The position numbers and the translations under genes are program-made. From contig JAGPXD010000001.1 of the NCBI GenBank assembly GCA_020746995.1, positions 7,378,001-7,442,000 of the forward strand: 64,000 bases of DNA, in the 5' to 3' direction. Below are positions 35,234 to 45,669 of this stretch, piece by piece. The notes beneath the pieces were generated by a model. The model saw only the letters and a program-made list of their open reading frames with translations. It was not told where the DNA came from and ran no database searches. The number at the start of each line of letters is the position of its first letter. Within the stretch, counting starts at the first letter, position 1. The stretch comes from Plectosphaerella cucumerina (lineage: Eukaryota > Ascomycota > Sordariomycetes > Glomerellales > Plectosphaerellaceae).

Positions 35234-38200
35234 AGCACTGGACTTGTACACGTCCTGTAGTACATACACTGGACCGTGGCACGCGAATGGCTTCAGGGCT
35301 GGCTTGACTCCCCGTCGCTCCAACGCGGTGAGCAAGATGAAGTGCTTCAAGTTCCTCCTGGCACCATAGGTGCTCGCCGCAAGCCTGCAACATGCTGCGT
35401 CCCAGACTCCAGGGCGGACAGTGAGCTCATCCCCGCCACGGTACTTGTAAAACGAAGTCACCCCCACGACGTCTGTCGAATTGACTGTCTTCCCCTCCCC
35501 CGTGATTGGCGGGCAGGGGTCGAAGCGGCGGGCCGTCCAGTCGCTAAACCTGCGCTAGGACTGTCTCTGGGTCTGGGCAGTGGGCACTGGGCACCACTGG
35601 AAACCGCATCGAAGGAAGGAACATCGACCAGGGATCCGGGAAAAACCGTTGGCCTCGCCTGGGCAATGGGCATCGAGGGCTCTGGCTTGAGTGGCAGTCA
35701 AAGGAACGCCGTGGGCGCTGCACAGACTGGAAGAGGCCATGGACGCAGGGGCCAAGGAACGGACAGTCATCCATTCCGAGGCGAGCAAGGACAAGGGCCG
35801 CCCCTGCCCGATGAGGTTCAGGACACCTGCACCGTCGGGTCGTAGCTTCCCCAAGCCCAGACCATCTGCCTCCTGCCTTGGGTCTGGAGTCTAGAGCACC
35901 TTCACGTCATCTGGAGGCGAGGCTGGAGGCAGCAACAAAGAGGGGACCGTGACTGGATGACCTGACGACCGTGGAACTTGAAGTCAAGTCATTGGAACCC
36001 GCCTGCCTCTTGTGGTGCTCATCTCTTCCTGCCCGCTTCTGGTTGACTGTTTTCTGTTTTCGGAGAGAGATCGGCCCCCTGCCTCAGTCAATGAAAGCAC
36101 AGTATCTTGGCCATCTCGTCAACGGTCCTGGGCTCCCAGGTTGACCAACAACGCAGGACATTGAATCTCGAATCCACCACAAATCCCCGCTGTCAATCCA
36201 CATTCCCGACATCTGCCCTGGCACTGTCTTGCCTCACACTCCGGTGCAGTCTGGTCTTGCACCTGGCAAACTGGGTCCAATACTGCTGGCAGAAGGACTT
36301 TCCGAGTACCGAGTTTTAGTCACCTCTGAAACATGACGCCGATCGCCTTGATCTCCGGTGTATCGTTACACATACGAATTGGAAGGGTTCTCTTTTATTC
36401 CATTTGTGCCAGTCGCACACCACATCCGCTGCTCGACTGTCCAAGTCAACAAACGGCCTAACGTCAACAGGCGAGGTCCGGCCACGAAATGAACGCCTCG
36501 GGTTTCCACGGGTCCCCTTGTCAGTTGCCCGCTCGGAGATCTGGCGCTCGGATCAGGGTCGAGATTTCCTCATTTCGAACTTGGCCCACTCCGGTCGTTG
36601 TCCGTCGCGCCCTGGTCAAGAAGCCGCTCGGCATTCTGGGGACCTCGTCTCGACTCTTTCGCCAAGATCATTAATAATACCTGTACCAACGAGACTGGCG
36701 CGACCGGTGATCACAAAGGGCCCCGGGCTCGGCCCTTCTCCGTCGCGCTCGCTGCACACAACCCCGACGTGACGTCTGGTCCCTCTGTCTGTTCGCGACC
36801 CAGCTACCGGGAAGGCTACGGCCACAACCTCGCAACATGATGGAGTCCCAGGCTTGAATCGGCCGCTGTCGAGCGAGGCCGCCCGTGTCCGCTGTCACGA
36901 TCGGCAGAAACGGAACACCAGCCGCCACGTGGGCGCTGGCCCTCGGATCTCTTTCATCAGACGAATCGTCACGTCTCAGCCGTCCGTGTCATTCATGCCG
37001 TCCTTCCCGAGCACCAAACTTCAGCCAGAAACACAGATGGCGCGCGGAGGGGCCGCCGTGCCTCGAACCCTGTCTATCAGTCTCGGACGGTTGACGCGAG
37101 ACGCGACGCGACATTGCTTGACATGCTCCAGTTTCCAGACGCCTGGCAGACGGAAAGAGGCTGCTCTTTAGCTATGGCACCTGTACCCTTGTCGATACGG
37201 CCATTTCTACGGGACGTCCGACCCAAAGCGACCAGCTGCGTCGGAGGCGTGGTTCCTCGGGCTGCTTCGCCCGCAAACATGTGGGGGAACATTCCCTGTC
37301 CACTGTCCATTGTCCAGCACCTCCTGGCCATGAGCCCAAGACGCGACTCCTCAAGTCAAGAGCCCTTTCGCGGACACGCAGAAGGCCTGAAACGCCCTCT
37401 GCAACACTTCCGGATTGGCGACCTCAAGACCCGACGTGGTCTGGCCGCCCGTCAGCACAGGCCGCGGATATTTTTTTTGTTTCGGATGTCAACCCGTCCC
37501 AAGGGTCCGGTTGTGACAACCGACGGCCACCTTGGGAGCGAGCGGCACCGGACGGCGTCAACCCGTGCGCAAGATCCCAGATTGGCCGGTGACCTTCCGA
37601 GCTGTCTTGACTGTCTACTGTAGGTACGAGTACTCCCTCGCCATTGTGAGCCCCGGCAGTGGCAGACAACTTGTATATCTTGGCAGCCGTTCTCATCGAC
37701 CCCGAACCCTGAGCTCGCCTCAACCCCGTCCTACCGTCCGCCCGTGCTGCTGCTTCTCGACCACGGACCCTGGACCAAATTTGCTTCCAATTCATAGTCG
37801 CGACGATGCTCGGGGCACCAGCATCTGATAATGCTTGTAATATGGTTCGATTCGGCTGCGTCCGCCCAATTGCGCCGCCCATAATTACCGCCAGACCCGA
37901 CTCGACTTCCTTCACGACGGCTTCCCCCGAGCGCCCCATCTGACATTGGGGAAAACCCCTCGGCCCAATGGCCAAGAACCAACGACCAAGAGGGGTTATC
38001 CTTTGCCTCCTCCCACCGTCGTCAAGGAGGGTGCTGACTCGGCCCCCAGCTCGGGGGTGATGGAACCCTCTGCACCATCGTATGCGGCGCTACTCCTGCA
38101 GGTAACCCAATGCACGCCAGCCCTGTTCAGTCACCTTGGGAGAGCCCCGGTCAGAAGTAGATCGAGATCACGGGGCCTCTCGCTTCCCAGCTGCCTTTCT

Positions 38201-38422
38201 CGACTTGGGCAGCAACGAGTCTGGCAGGCGGTACTCACCTTCCTTGGTTACGAGTCGACAATGGCAGCAGTGTAAGTACGACGTGTTTGCCACTCTCGGC
38301 TTCTTCTCGCTGTGGAAGAGATCTCCGACATGTCAGACTACCAACTGACTTGGAAGAGCTCCCTGATACCGGAGAAGTCTCGGCACAATGCCAGTGGTGG
38401 TACCAACCAACCCTGATGCCCT

Positions 38423-38441
38423 CCTAGGTAGGTAGGCACCT
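38423..38441. repeat. TAGG tandem element, second copy
   Basis: CCTAGGTAGGTAGGCACCT, differing by one base from the copy at 11451-11468. Confidence 0.6.
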
Positions 38442-39672
38442 GTTTGGCACGAACAAAGACGACACGCCAATCCAGGTTCCTGTCCTCTGTAGACATGCAG
38501 TCAAGTGCTGCAACATCCTTTCCCCGGCCCTGCCTTTGGCTGCCGCACCCCAGCGGGCACAGATGGCCCGCGCAGGACCACTCGTCCAGGTCACTTCAGG
38601 CCGCCCAACCACCACTCACGAACCCTTCGTCCCCTCCCACACCTCACACTTCGCGCTGCCAGGCCGCAGCCCGTACCACGTCACATGTCGACCTTCGGCC
38701 GGTAGCGCCGCGCGGCGTGAGGTCGCGATTGGCGATGTGCCGCGGACATGGACCCCACTGCGGCGCGAGGCCGTGGTGATGCCGTGCTGTGGCGTGAAGG
38801 GGGGAGCCGCTGCATGCTTGTTGCCTGGGACGCAGGGCCGGCGCGGGGTTCATCGCGGGGTCCGGGTTCGACGTTCCTTCGGCTGATATCTTGTGTCAAA
38901 TGTGGTTCGCTGGGGACATATCATGCTCACCGTGATGATGTGATTATGCCAGAGCCCGTCTAGGAGGTGATTGATGCCCCTCTCGTCTGGTCGAAGTAGC
39001 GTAGGGTCTCTCCAGCCTGCTCCAATGATGACTTTTTCATGTCAACCCCCACGTATGGCCGGTTCTCGGCGTCCCAGGAACTTTTGAGGCTGAGGGATCT
39101 ATGATTGCTGGCCAATGGAATGGACAGCCACAGAGGCGCAAACTTGGGTGAAGCTGGCGGTCTGCCCTTCGAGATACCAGGCGTAATGATGAGAATGCAG
39201 TGATGTTTTGCTGGAGAATGAAAGCCTCGGAGGTAATTGGACAGAAACGCCATCTTGTGTTGGCAACGTCTTAACCTGGCGTTTGCTTGCCGACATCTTT
39301 GTCCAGTTTGGTGTCTTTGTTGATGGCCTTGACGAAAGTCAGCGTCAATCCGAACAGACGCCTTCGCTTTGACTACTGGGACCTATGTTCTCACTTCTTT
39401 CAGCCAAACATGGCGACTGGCACTTTGATGATGCCTCTTCTGATGTTTCTGTCTGGAGACGCAGAAGTACTTCAAACCAAGCTCTCCCTCCGGAAGTCGA
39501 TGGTGTCGGTTCTTGGTTGGATCTTGAGAGGCATGCCCTCACATTGTTCCCCAATTTGCATCTCGAGCAGAAATCTTGTCAAAGTTTGATGCTGACTGAA
39601 ACAGAGCCGAATCGAGTTTTCTCGACCTCCCTCTCGAACTTCCTCCCCGACGCTCCTCCCCGACACTCCCCT

Positions 39673-39746
39673 CCGATGACCTCTCCGATGACCTCTCCGA
39701 TGACCTCTCCGATTTCCCCTCCGATGTTCCCCTCTGATGTACCTCT
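39673..39746. repeat. 12-bp tandem repeat CCGATGACCTCT, about 6 units
   Basis: Three exact units (39673-39708) are followed by degenerate units CCGATTTCCCCT, CCGATGTTCCCCT and CTGATGTACCTCT. Confidence 0.9.
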
Positions 39747-40303
39747 CCAATATTCCACTCGATCTTGTCTCCGACACGCCTCCTGACTCTCCCCGACCCC
39801 CAGAGCACCGAGGTTGTTGGTTTCCCTGACTGCTTGAGGCAGCCAGGTACTCACACCCGTCGCCACGAGAAGGCCGACCTCAAGACGGGCGCCCTGTGAC
39901 TTGTTAGCGAGCGACCCCACGCCCACCGGTCCAGCCGGCAGGAAGTCTCAATCCATGAGTGATCCCGAACGCCGGCGGTTAGCACAGTCCAGGCCGACAC
40001 TTCCCTTCTTCACCACCACAGAGGGCTGCCCCCCTCCACAGCAACATGCCCAGGACTCCAGCCCGATCCAGCCAGCCGCGAAAAAGCAAACTTTTTTTTG
40101 TGATTTAGGGGTTTTCTTTCGTTTTTTTTGGGTTTTGTGATTTTTTGGGGGGGAAGGTGCAGTGACTATGAAATGACTTGACGTCCAAGAGTGTGCAGTG
40201 GAAAAGTGGTGAAAGCTAGAGATGACCGAACGGGGACGCACAAGGGGTAGTGAGGGAACCTGGGGGAGACCGGGGAATGAAGAACAACAACAAGAAGAGG
40301 TAC

Positions 40304-41951
40304 TTACCTCGACGACGACAGACCTCGCGAGACCCTGAGACCTTTGCCGTGCTGAAGGGCCAAGTGTCGACGTTTGCTGTGTCGTGGACCAGGGATCTTC
40401 GTGGCCGACGGGGCGGGACGAGAGCCCTCCTCCGAAGAAGGAGGGGTCGAACCCGAGCCGTTGTCGGAGGACGAAGAGGAGACCGAGGGCGAAACAGCGG
40501 CCGAACGAGGGCCCAGAGACAGCGTGGCGAAGTGGTCCTCGAGATCAATGTCGAGGTCCATGTCGTCGTCGAAATCCGCGAAGGGATCCTCGTCAGACAC
40601 GGGAGCACGAGCCACGAGCGCGAGAACTGGGGAAGAGGCGAGCGGTGCCACAGCAGAAGCCATGGCGGGCCCAGCCTCCTCCGAACTCTCTTCTTCGACC
40701 GAGTCAGCGAATGACTGGAGCAGATCCAGCTTGACATGTGAGTTGGGATTCTCCCTGGCAACCCAGAAAGGTCCCTTCTCGGGGATCGGACTCCATGACA
40801 CTGTGGTCGAATCCTCGTCCTGGAGAGAGATGTCAGAGAGGGAGCGATGTGAGAGGGGAAAGAATGGCTTACTTCGTAGCCAATGACCGTTGGCAGCGCC
40901 AAAAGCGCAAGCTGGTCCATCGGGGCGTTAATGGCCTCCTCCTGCTCCTCCTCGGAGAGAGGGACCACGACCTTTCGAACCGACACAACAGCCTGGGGAA
41001 AGGGGTCAGCGTTGGAGTAGGGTGGAGCGGGATGTTGATTGCTCACCGAATGGCACTCCTTGTCCATGACGGGCTCCTCCGTGAACTTTGCCATCAGAGC
41101 GGCAACTTCTTCCTGTGTGGGTGCCTCACGGACCGGCCGAGAAGCATCCTTTGCGGAGACAGGGCTCCAGACAAACATGGTCGAATCCTCGAAACGAACA
41201 GTCTTCTTCGCCTGGGGGTTCTAATCCTCAGGGCCCGAAGTCGGTCGCTTCATGATCGACTTTGGAAGGGGTGCAGCCGCGGAGGTCTTCACCTTGTCAG
41301 CAAAAACCAACAGGGGGGACCTACCACGGGTGCGAGCAGGGGGTGGCTGCCGACGACCAACACGGGCGTAATGCCTTTCCTCGGCAGACTGCTGGCGCAG
41401 AGCAATTCTGGATCGAGAAGAGGCCGCGAGCTGGTTGGCGGCGGGCTTGCCGTCTGTAGAAAGAGCTGTTAGAATGGGCAGAATTGAAGGTTTGAAGAGC
41501 TGTGGAAGAACGGAGATGTGTAAGTTGGGTCTTGGGGAGATGGTGTGAAGAGCTTGGAGGATGTTTGGGTATAATGGAGGGCCCGGCTGAGATGAGATGA
41601 TCATGATGCTTGGGGCCCAGGATAGGTGATGATGGAAGGTGATGATGGTGGTGGTGGTGGTGGATGAAGACGATGACGACGTGAGAGGCGCGCCGATGCT
41701 TTTTCGAGCGCAAAACTGCATCAAAACGTAGCCATAGATTCTGGGAACAAGATGCGGCGGGTTTGCGGTCCAGGAATGGTTGGCGCGATGCGGGAGAGGG
41801 GGCGGTGGTGGTGGTGGTGGTGGTGGTGGGAGGTTTGTTGTTGTGGTGGGCTGCCCGCGATGCAACCATCGCGGGTTGCATCCCAACCGCGTGCAGATGT
41901 GCAAGAAAAAGGGGGAAGAAACTTACACGACATTGAAGAGGTCACAGACAT
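40304..41951 (-). CDS. Candidate PP1-interacting fungal protein with SILK-like and RVxF-like motifs (in-frame TAG)
   Basis: Unrecognised protein. Best model, minus strand: 41951-41927, 41453-41293, 41220-41047, 40992-40873 and 40819-40304, 331 residues. Exon 1 (MSVTSSMS) joins over a 473-nt intron to GKPAANQLAASSRSRIALRQQ. Introns after position 3 have clear signals: GTGAGC...CCCCAG with GCTGAC, and GTAAGC...CTCCAG with CTGACA. The doubtful one is the 72-nt segment 41221-41292: read through, it encodes VKTSAAAPLPKSIMKRPTS and ends in TAG; spliced (AAG/GTGAAG to GATTAG) the frame continues NPQAKKTVRFEDSTMFVWSP. KSIMK and KTVRF resemble the SILK and RVxF docking motifs of protein phosphatase 1 partners. 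A second FEDST-like copy (DEDSTTVSWSP) starts exon 5, and the C-terminus is acidic and Ser-rich. Alternatives are a pseudogene, readthrough or an assembly error at the TAG. Confidence 0.6.
41801..41830. repeat. (GGT)n microsatellite in the first intron
   Basis: About nine GGT units read directly; lies within the long first intron of the gene at 40304-41951, giving a pyrimidine-rich (ACC)n in the transcript sense. Confidence 0.85.
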
Positions 41952-44263
41952 TGCAATGAAGAAGGTAGAAAAGTCTCGGTGAAGCGTAGCAGTGATCAAG
42001 ATCGGTGCGAGCGAAAGCGAGTTCTGGGGAGGGAAGAGGGAAACAAAACCCGGAGGGCGGGCTCAGGGTCGGGGTGTTTATAGGAGATTTTGGCGAGGGG
42101 TCTGCACGGGGGGTCATGAGCTTCAGGGGTAGCCGTGATGCCACGGGGGATAATGACCTGGGCTTCAGGGCATCAAGGGGGTGCACCGCGATGCCTGACC
42201 CCGCGGGGCACGTGGCAACGCGGTTGCTGGGCAAAACGCGTCAAAACGACCAAAGATATCGACAACAACCGGGAAGAAATGGAAAGAGGACTTCGAGGTG
42301 CATCGCGAGCCCAGTGCGCTTGAGATTGGAGATGATGGTTGGCATGGTGCACCCGAGGGAAATGCACGAGGCTGACCTCACCACCTCACGGGTCGAAGGC
42401 GCGGCGGCAGAGGCCGCAGATGAGCTGGCTTCTTGCAGAAGACATGAATATCCTGGACAATGCGAGTTCTTGCTGGTATCTCGTCATGGCTGCGATGCAT
42501 TGCAGTCGTCTCGCCTCGGGGACAGGATCAACACTTCGCCAGCGTGGGTGCAACTCCCCGCTGCCCGCGCGGCAGCTCCTGCGGCAAGTCCATTATGGTC
42601 ATGAATCGAACGAAAGTAACGGAGTGATGTGAGATGATTGTAGCTGCCTCCGGCCACGAAGCTGCCACGGCGTCCTATCTCGATGCATATCTGAGAGCCA
42701 GAGGCTGTGCCATGATGGAAGCCGAGCTGGCTGTGGCGGTGGCTTTGAGGAGGGATCTACGCGTTTCACGAAGTGAGAAGAGGGATGAATCGAATGAGAA
42801 TCTCCTAGAAGCCATTGTTTAAATACCGAGGGGAAAACGTTGCCAGCTCCAATCGCTGCCAGCGGCGCTGTTTGATGTCACCTGTTGCCTTGACTCTTGA
42901 AGCCATTCAGCAAACGGCCAACGACCATCAAAACAAACCTCCGAAGCCAAACACCAGGCAGTCAATGGCTACTGGATAGCTGATTACCTTCCTCCTGCAT
43001 CGTCTGACCTTATTTGGAACGTTCAGTCCATAGTCATGCTCGTGCGCAACCCCTCATTCTCCCTCCTGATCGTCGTCAGCCGCCAGAATCCCACGATACT
43101 CACTTGGGTGACGTTCACAGCTCAGAGCACTCACAAATCACCCAGGACTTCCCTGTACTGTAGCAACGATACTCCAGACGAGAGCCGACGTTGAATATTA
43201 CCCCAGAAAAGACCAGACGTCGTCGCCTGGTGCGGAGGCGGCTAATGCGGCGTCCCGAGATCTGCGACATGGGTCCGTCGGCTGGCCCCGACACGCATGG
43301 CGGGCCGTATCTCCGCATGTCGCACTATTACAAAGTACTTCCTCAGCGGTCTGTTTCACAGCTGTGATCAAAGTCTCCATGATGAGCATCCGACCGGCAC
43401 AAAGCATGCGGTTTAATCAACCAACTTCCCCCATCGTCGGGTTGTGGTGCCACAGGTGTCGCCCCGCTGTTTGCAGCTCACTCTTTCCGAGTCCTGGTCT
43501 CCCTTTTCTCATCCCATCTCACAACTTCAAATGCCCCTCGACGCTCTCTCTCAATGCGACGAGACAAGTGGTCGATCATCTTGTCGATCCGGGGCAAAGA
43601 CTTTGACCAGCCTCCTCAGGAAATCAGTCCTTTGTCCCGCGCCATCGAGTCGCAAACGGCCGACAAAGCTTGAAGCAACGACCGATACAAAATGAGTCGC
43701 CGTTCGATACCTCAACTGCGACGGAACGGTCCCCCGGCCCAAGGAGCATGCGGAGATTGATTTTAAAGATCATACTAGCCCCCGTCCGCGCGCAGCGGTG
43801 CTTCTCCATCCTGCTCGCGCGACAGGGCGAGCCCGCGCGCCCTATGAATGGACGCCATGTCTCACATCCCTTCTCGTCTGCGAAACCATCCATCCATCCC
43901 TGCGGCTGCTTTTCCTCTCATACCCATCCTTTTTACTCTGCGTTTTTTCCAGCCCGTGCTTGAGACGATGGGACCGCCAGACGGGTCTTGAGCGCAATTC
44001 AGGCACAGACCAGTCCGACTCGCCACAACTCCAACCCGAGGCTTCCGGATAGTAAGCTCTCGGTCTCGCGTGTGCGAGCATTGCAAATCGATCTCTCTGC
44101 GGGAAACTCACTCAATGCTACCAACTACTGGCCCTCCGAGTCCGCGAACACCTAGCATTCCTCTCGCCCCGATCCCTCGGCGCACCGCTCGCATCCGCGA
44201 CACCCAGCATTCCAGCATAACCGTGTCCGGCGCCCAACAAAATACACAACATCCGCCCTGAAC
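41952..44263. other. Divergent intergenic/promoter region
   Basis: Between the start of the minus-strand SILK/RVxF-like gene and the plus-strand gene at 44264. No coding or RNA feature recognised. The last 600 bp become C/T-rich, as in fungal leaders. Confidence 0.55.
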
Positions 44264-45175
44264 ATGCCTCCAATCAATGCTGCCATATATCTGGGCAGCC
44301 CTCCGCCGCAACAGCTTTCTGGCTGCAATACAGCGAGCACCTCCACCGCCGCCTCGACATCACCACCACCTTCAGCCGACGCCCCCATCATGACCCTTCC
44401 CTCCTTCGACCTCGGCTACAGCGACGACGACGAGGTCGCCACCGTCACCTCTCTCGACCCGGCCTCCACAGACCCCGGCCGCGATCCTCTTCCGGTCCCT
44501 ACCACCTCCACAGCAGCCGCAGTCACCCCGAGCCCCTCCCCGAGAGTCCGCTCCCTCAGCGATATCAGCCGCGAGCCCACACCCCTTGAACGCTCCGCCC
44601 GCATCTCCTCCTGGCTCTCAGGCCTTACACCTCCGCGCGACCTGTCCGCCCTTCGCCGCCCTTCGGCCACCCGCCTGCCCTCTGCAGCCACCATTCCGCC
44701 TCCGGACACGTCCTATCTCCTCTCCGACTCGTCGTCCTCCTCAGTTTCAAACGTAGACTCCATCACCCGGCGTACCAGCGACGTCACCCTCCCTTCTGAG
44801 GAAAACACGCCCGCCACCTCCATCTACGACACCGCATCTAAACTCCCAACCCAGCGTCGCAGCCGCCGTCCCCCATTCGCTCGCCGGCCTCCTCTGGCCC
44901 CCAGGGCCGGCAAAACCACCCTGACCATTCTCGGCCCAACTTTTGCTCCTCGTATGCCTCGTCCTGGTACCCCAGAGTTCGCCCTCCTCTTCTTCGCCCT
45001 ACTGGCCTGCGCCGTTGCCTCGCCTCGCGCCCTGTTCATATTCTCGTTTGCCTACTGCTGGGGCCGCCTTAGCGAGCGTGCTTTCTGTGGCGCCCAGCGC
45101 GAGGCCGACGACGTGCTCGATGCCGATGACGAGGGAGTCCGTCTGGGTCGCCGTATGGCCCAGATAATGGGGTGA
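44264..45175 (+). CDS. Ser/Pro-rich protein with C-terminal membrane segment, function unknown
   Basis: Single-exon CDS of 303 residues. Coding reality is supported by consistent GC-rich third positions, a TGA stop after a well-formed C-terminus, and a clean bipartite architecture. Residues 1-220 are disordered (Ser, Thr, Pro, with LPSFDLGYSDDDEVATV and SLSDISREPTPLERSARIS as the most protein-like motifs). This is followed by a basic Pro/Arg stretch, then a hydrophobic stretch EFALLFFALLACAVASPRALFIFSFAYCWG (about 240-270, one long or two short membrane spans), and an acidic tail with EADDVLDADDEGVRLGRR. No family recognised. It is convergent with the FHA gene. A membrane-tethered regulatory protein is only an inference from layout. 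Confidence 0.7.
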   Translation: MPPINAAIYLGSPPPQQLSGCNTASTSTAASTSPPPSADAPIMTLPSFDLGYSDDDEVATVTSLDPASTDPGRDPLPVPTTSTAAAVTPSPSPRVRSLSDISREPTPLERSARISSWLSGLTPPRDLSALRRPSATRLPSAATIPPPDTSYLLSDSSSSSVSNVDSITRRTSDVTLPSEENTPATSIYDTASKLPTQRRSRRPPFARRPPLAPRAGKTTLTILGPTFAPRMPRPGTPEFALLFFALLACAVASPRALFIFSFAYCWGRLSERAFCGAQREADDVLDADDEGVRLGRRMAQIMG

Positions 45176-45669
45176 CCAGTCCCTCTCTCAACCACGCACA
45201 AGACCAACGTCTCCATCTTCTGTCACATCTAGTAATGGCGTACATCATCCCCATGTACATTGTATACCTCCAGGGGCGTTTGGGGCGCATCATCTCATTT
45301 TGGCAGGACCACGGGTCACAGGACAGGCTCTCTTTTTTCGGTACAGGTTCCGGCGGTTCGGCAAAAGCCCATTAAAGCAGTCAAATGTATTGTCATCTCT
45401 CTCTCCATCCAAGAGCCGAACCGGCAGTCCCAAGCAAAACGTCATCTCGTGTCATCTTATCTCCGTCCCAGAGGCCGACGCCGCTTGCCTCATCGTTCTG
45501 CGTTGTACAGAAGTGTATACATACAAAGGGAAAAAGTGTTGTGTCAACGAGTGTCGTTTTGGCCCGCCGCATCGGAAGGCGGACCCGCTCCCAAAATCTC
45601 ATGCAAAACGCCTGTGGCTATGTACGAGCAATGCTTCGGCGCACCTGAACGTCGGCATTCCGTCCGCCA
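45176..45669. other. Convergent 3' flanks
   Basis: Between stop codons of two convergent genes. No feature recognised. Confidence 0.6.

Larger units (their letters stand above)
33127..40303. other. 7.2-kb region without a supported gene
   Basis: It includes the leader of the five-exon gene up to about 34700 and otherwise unassigned DNA. Recognisable features are only repeats: an inverted repeat at 34103-34122, a 15-bp tandem repeat at 35191-35233, a TAGG element at 38423-38441, and a 12-bp tandem repeat at 39673-39746. Short frames of up to about 190 codons occur on both strands without domain or splice support. Confidence 0.5.
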
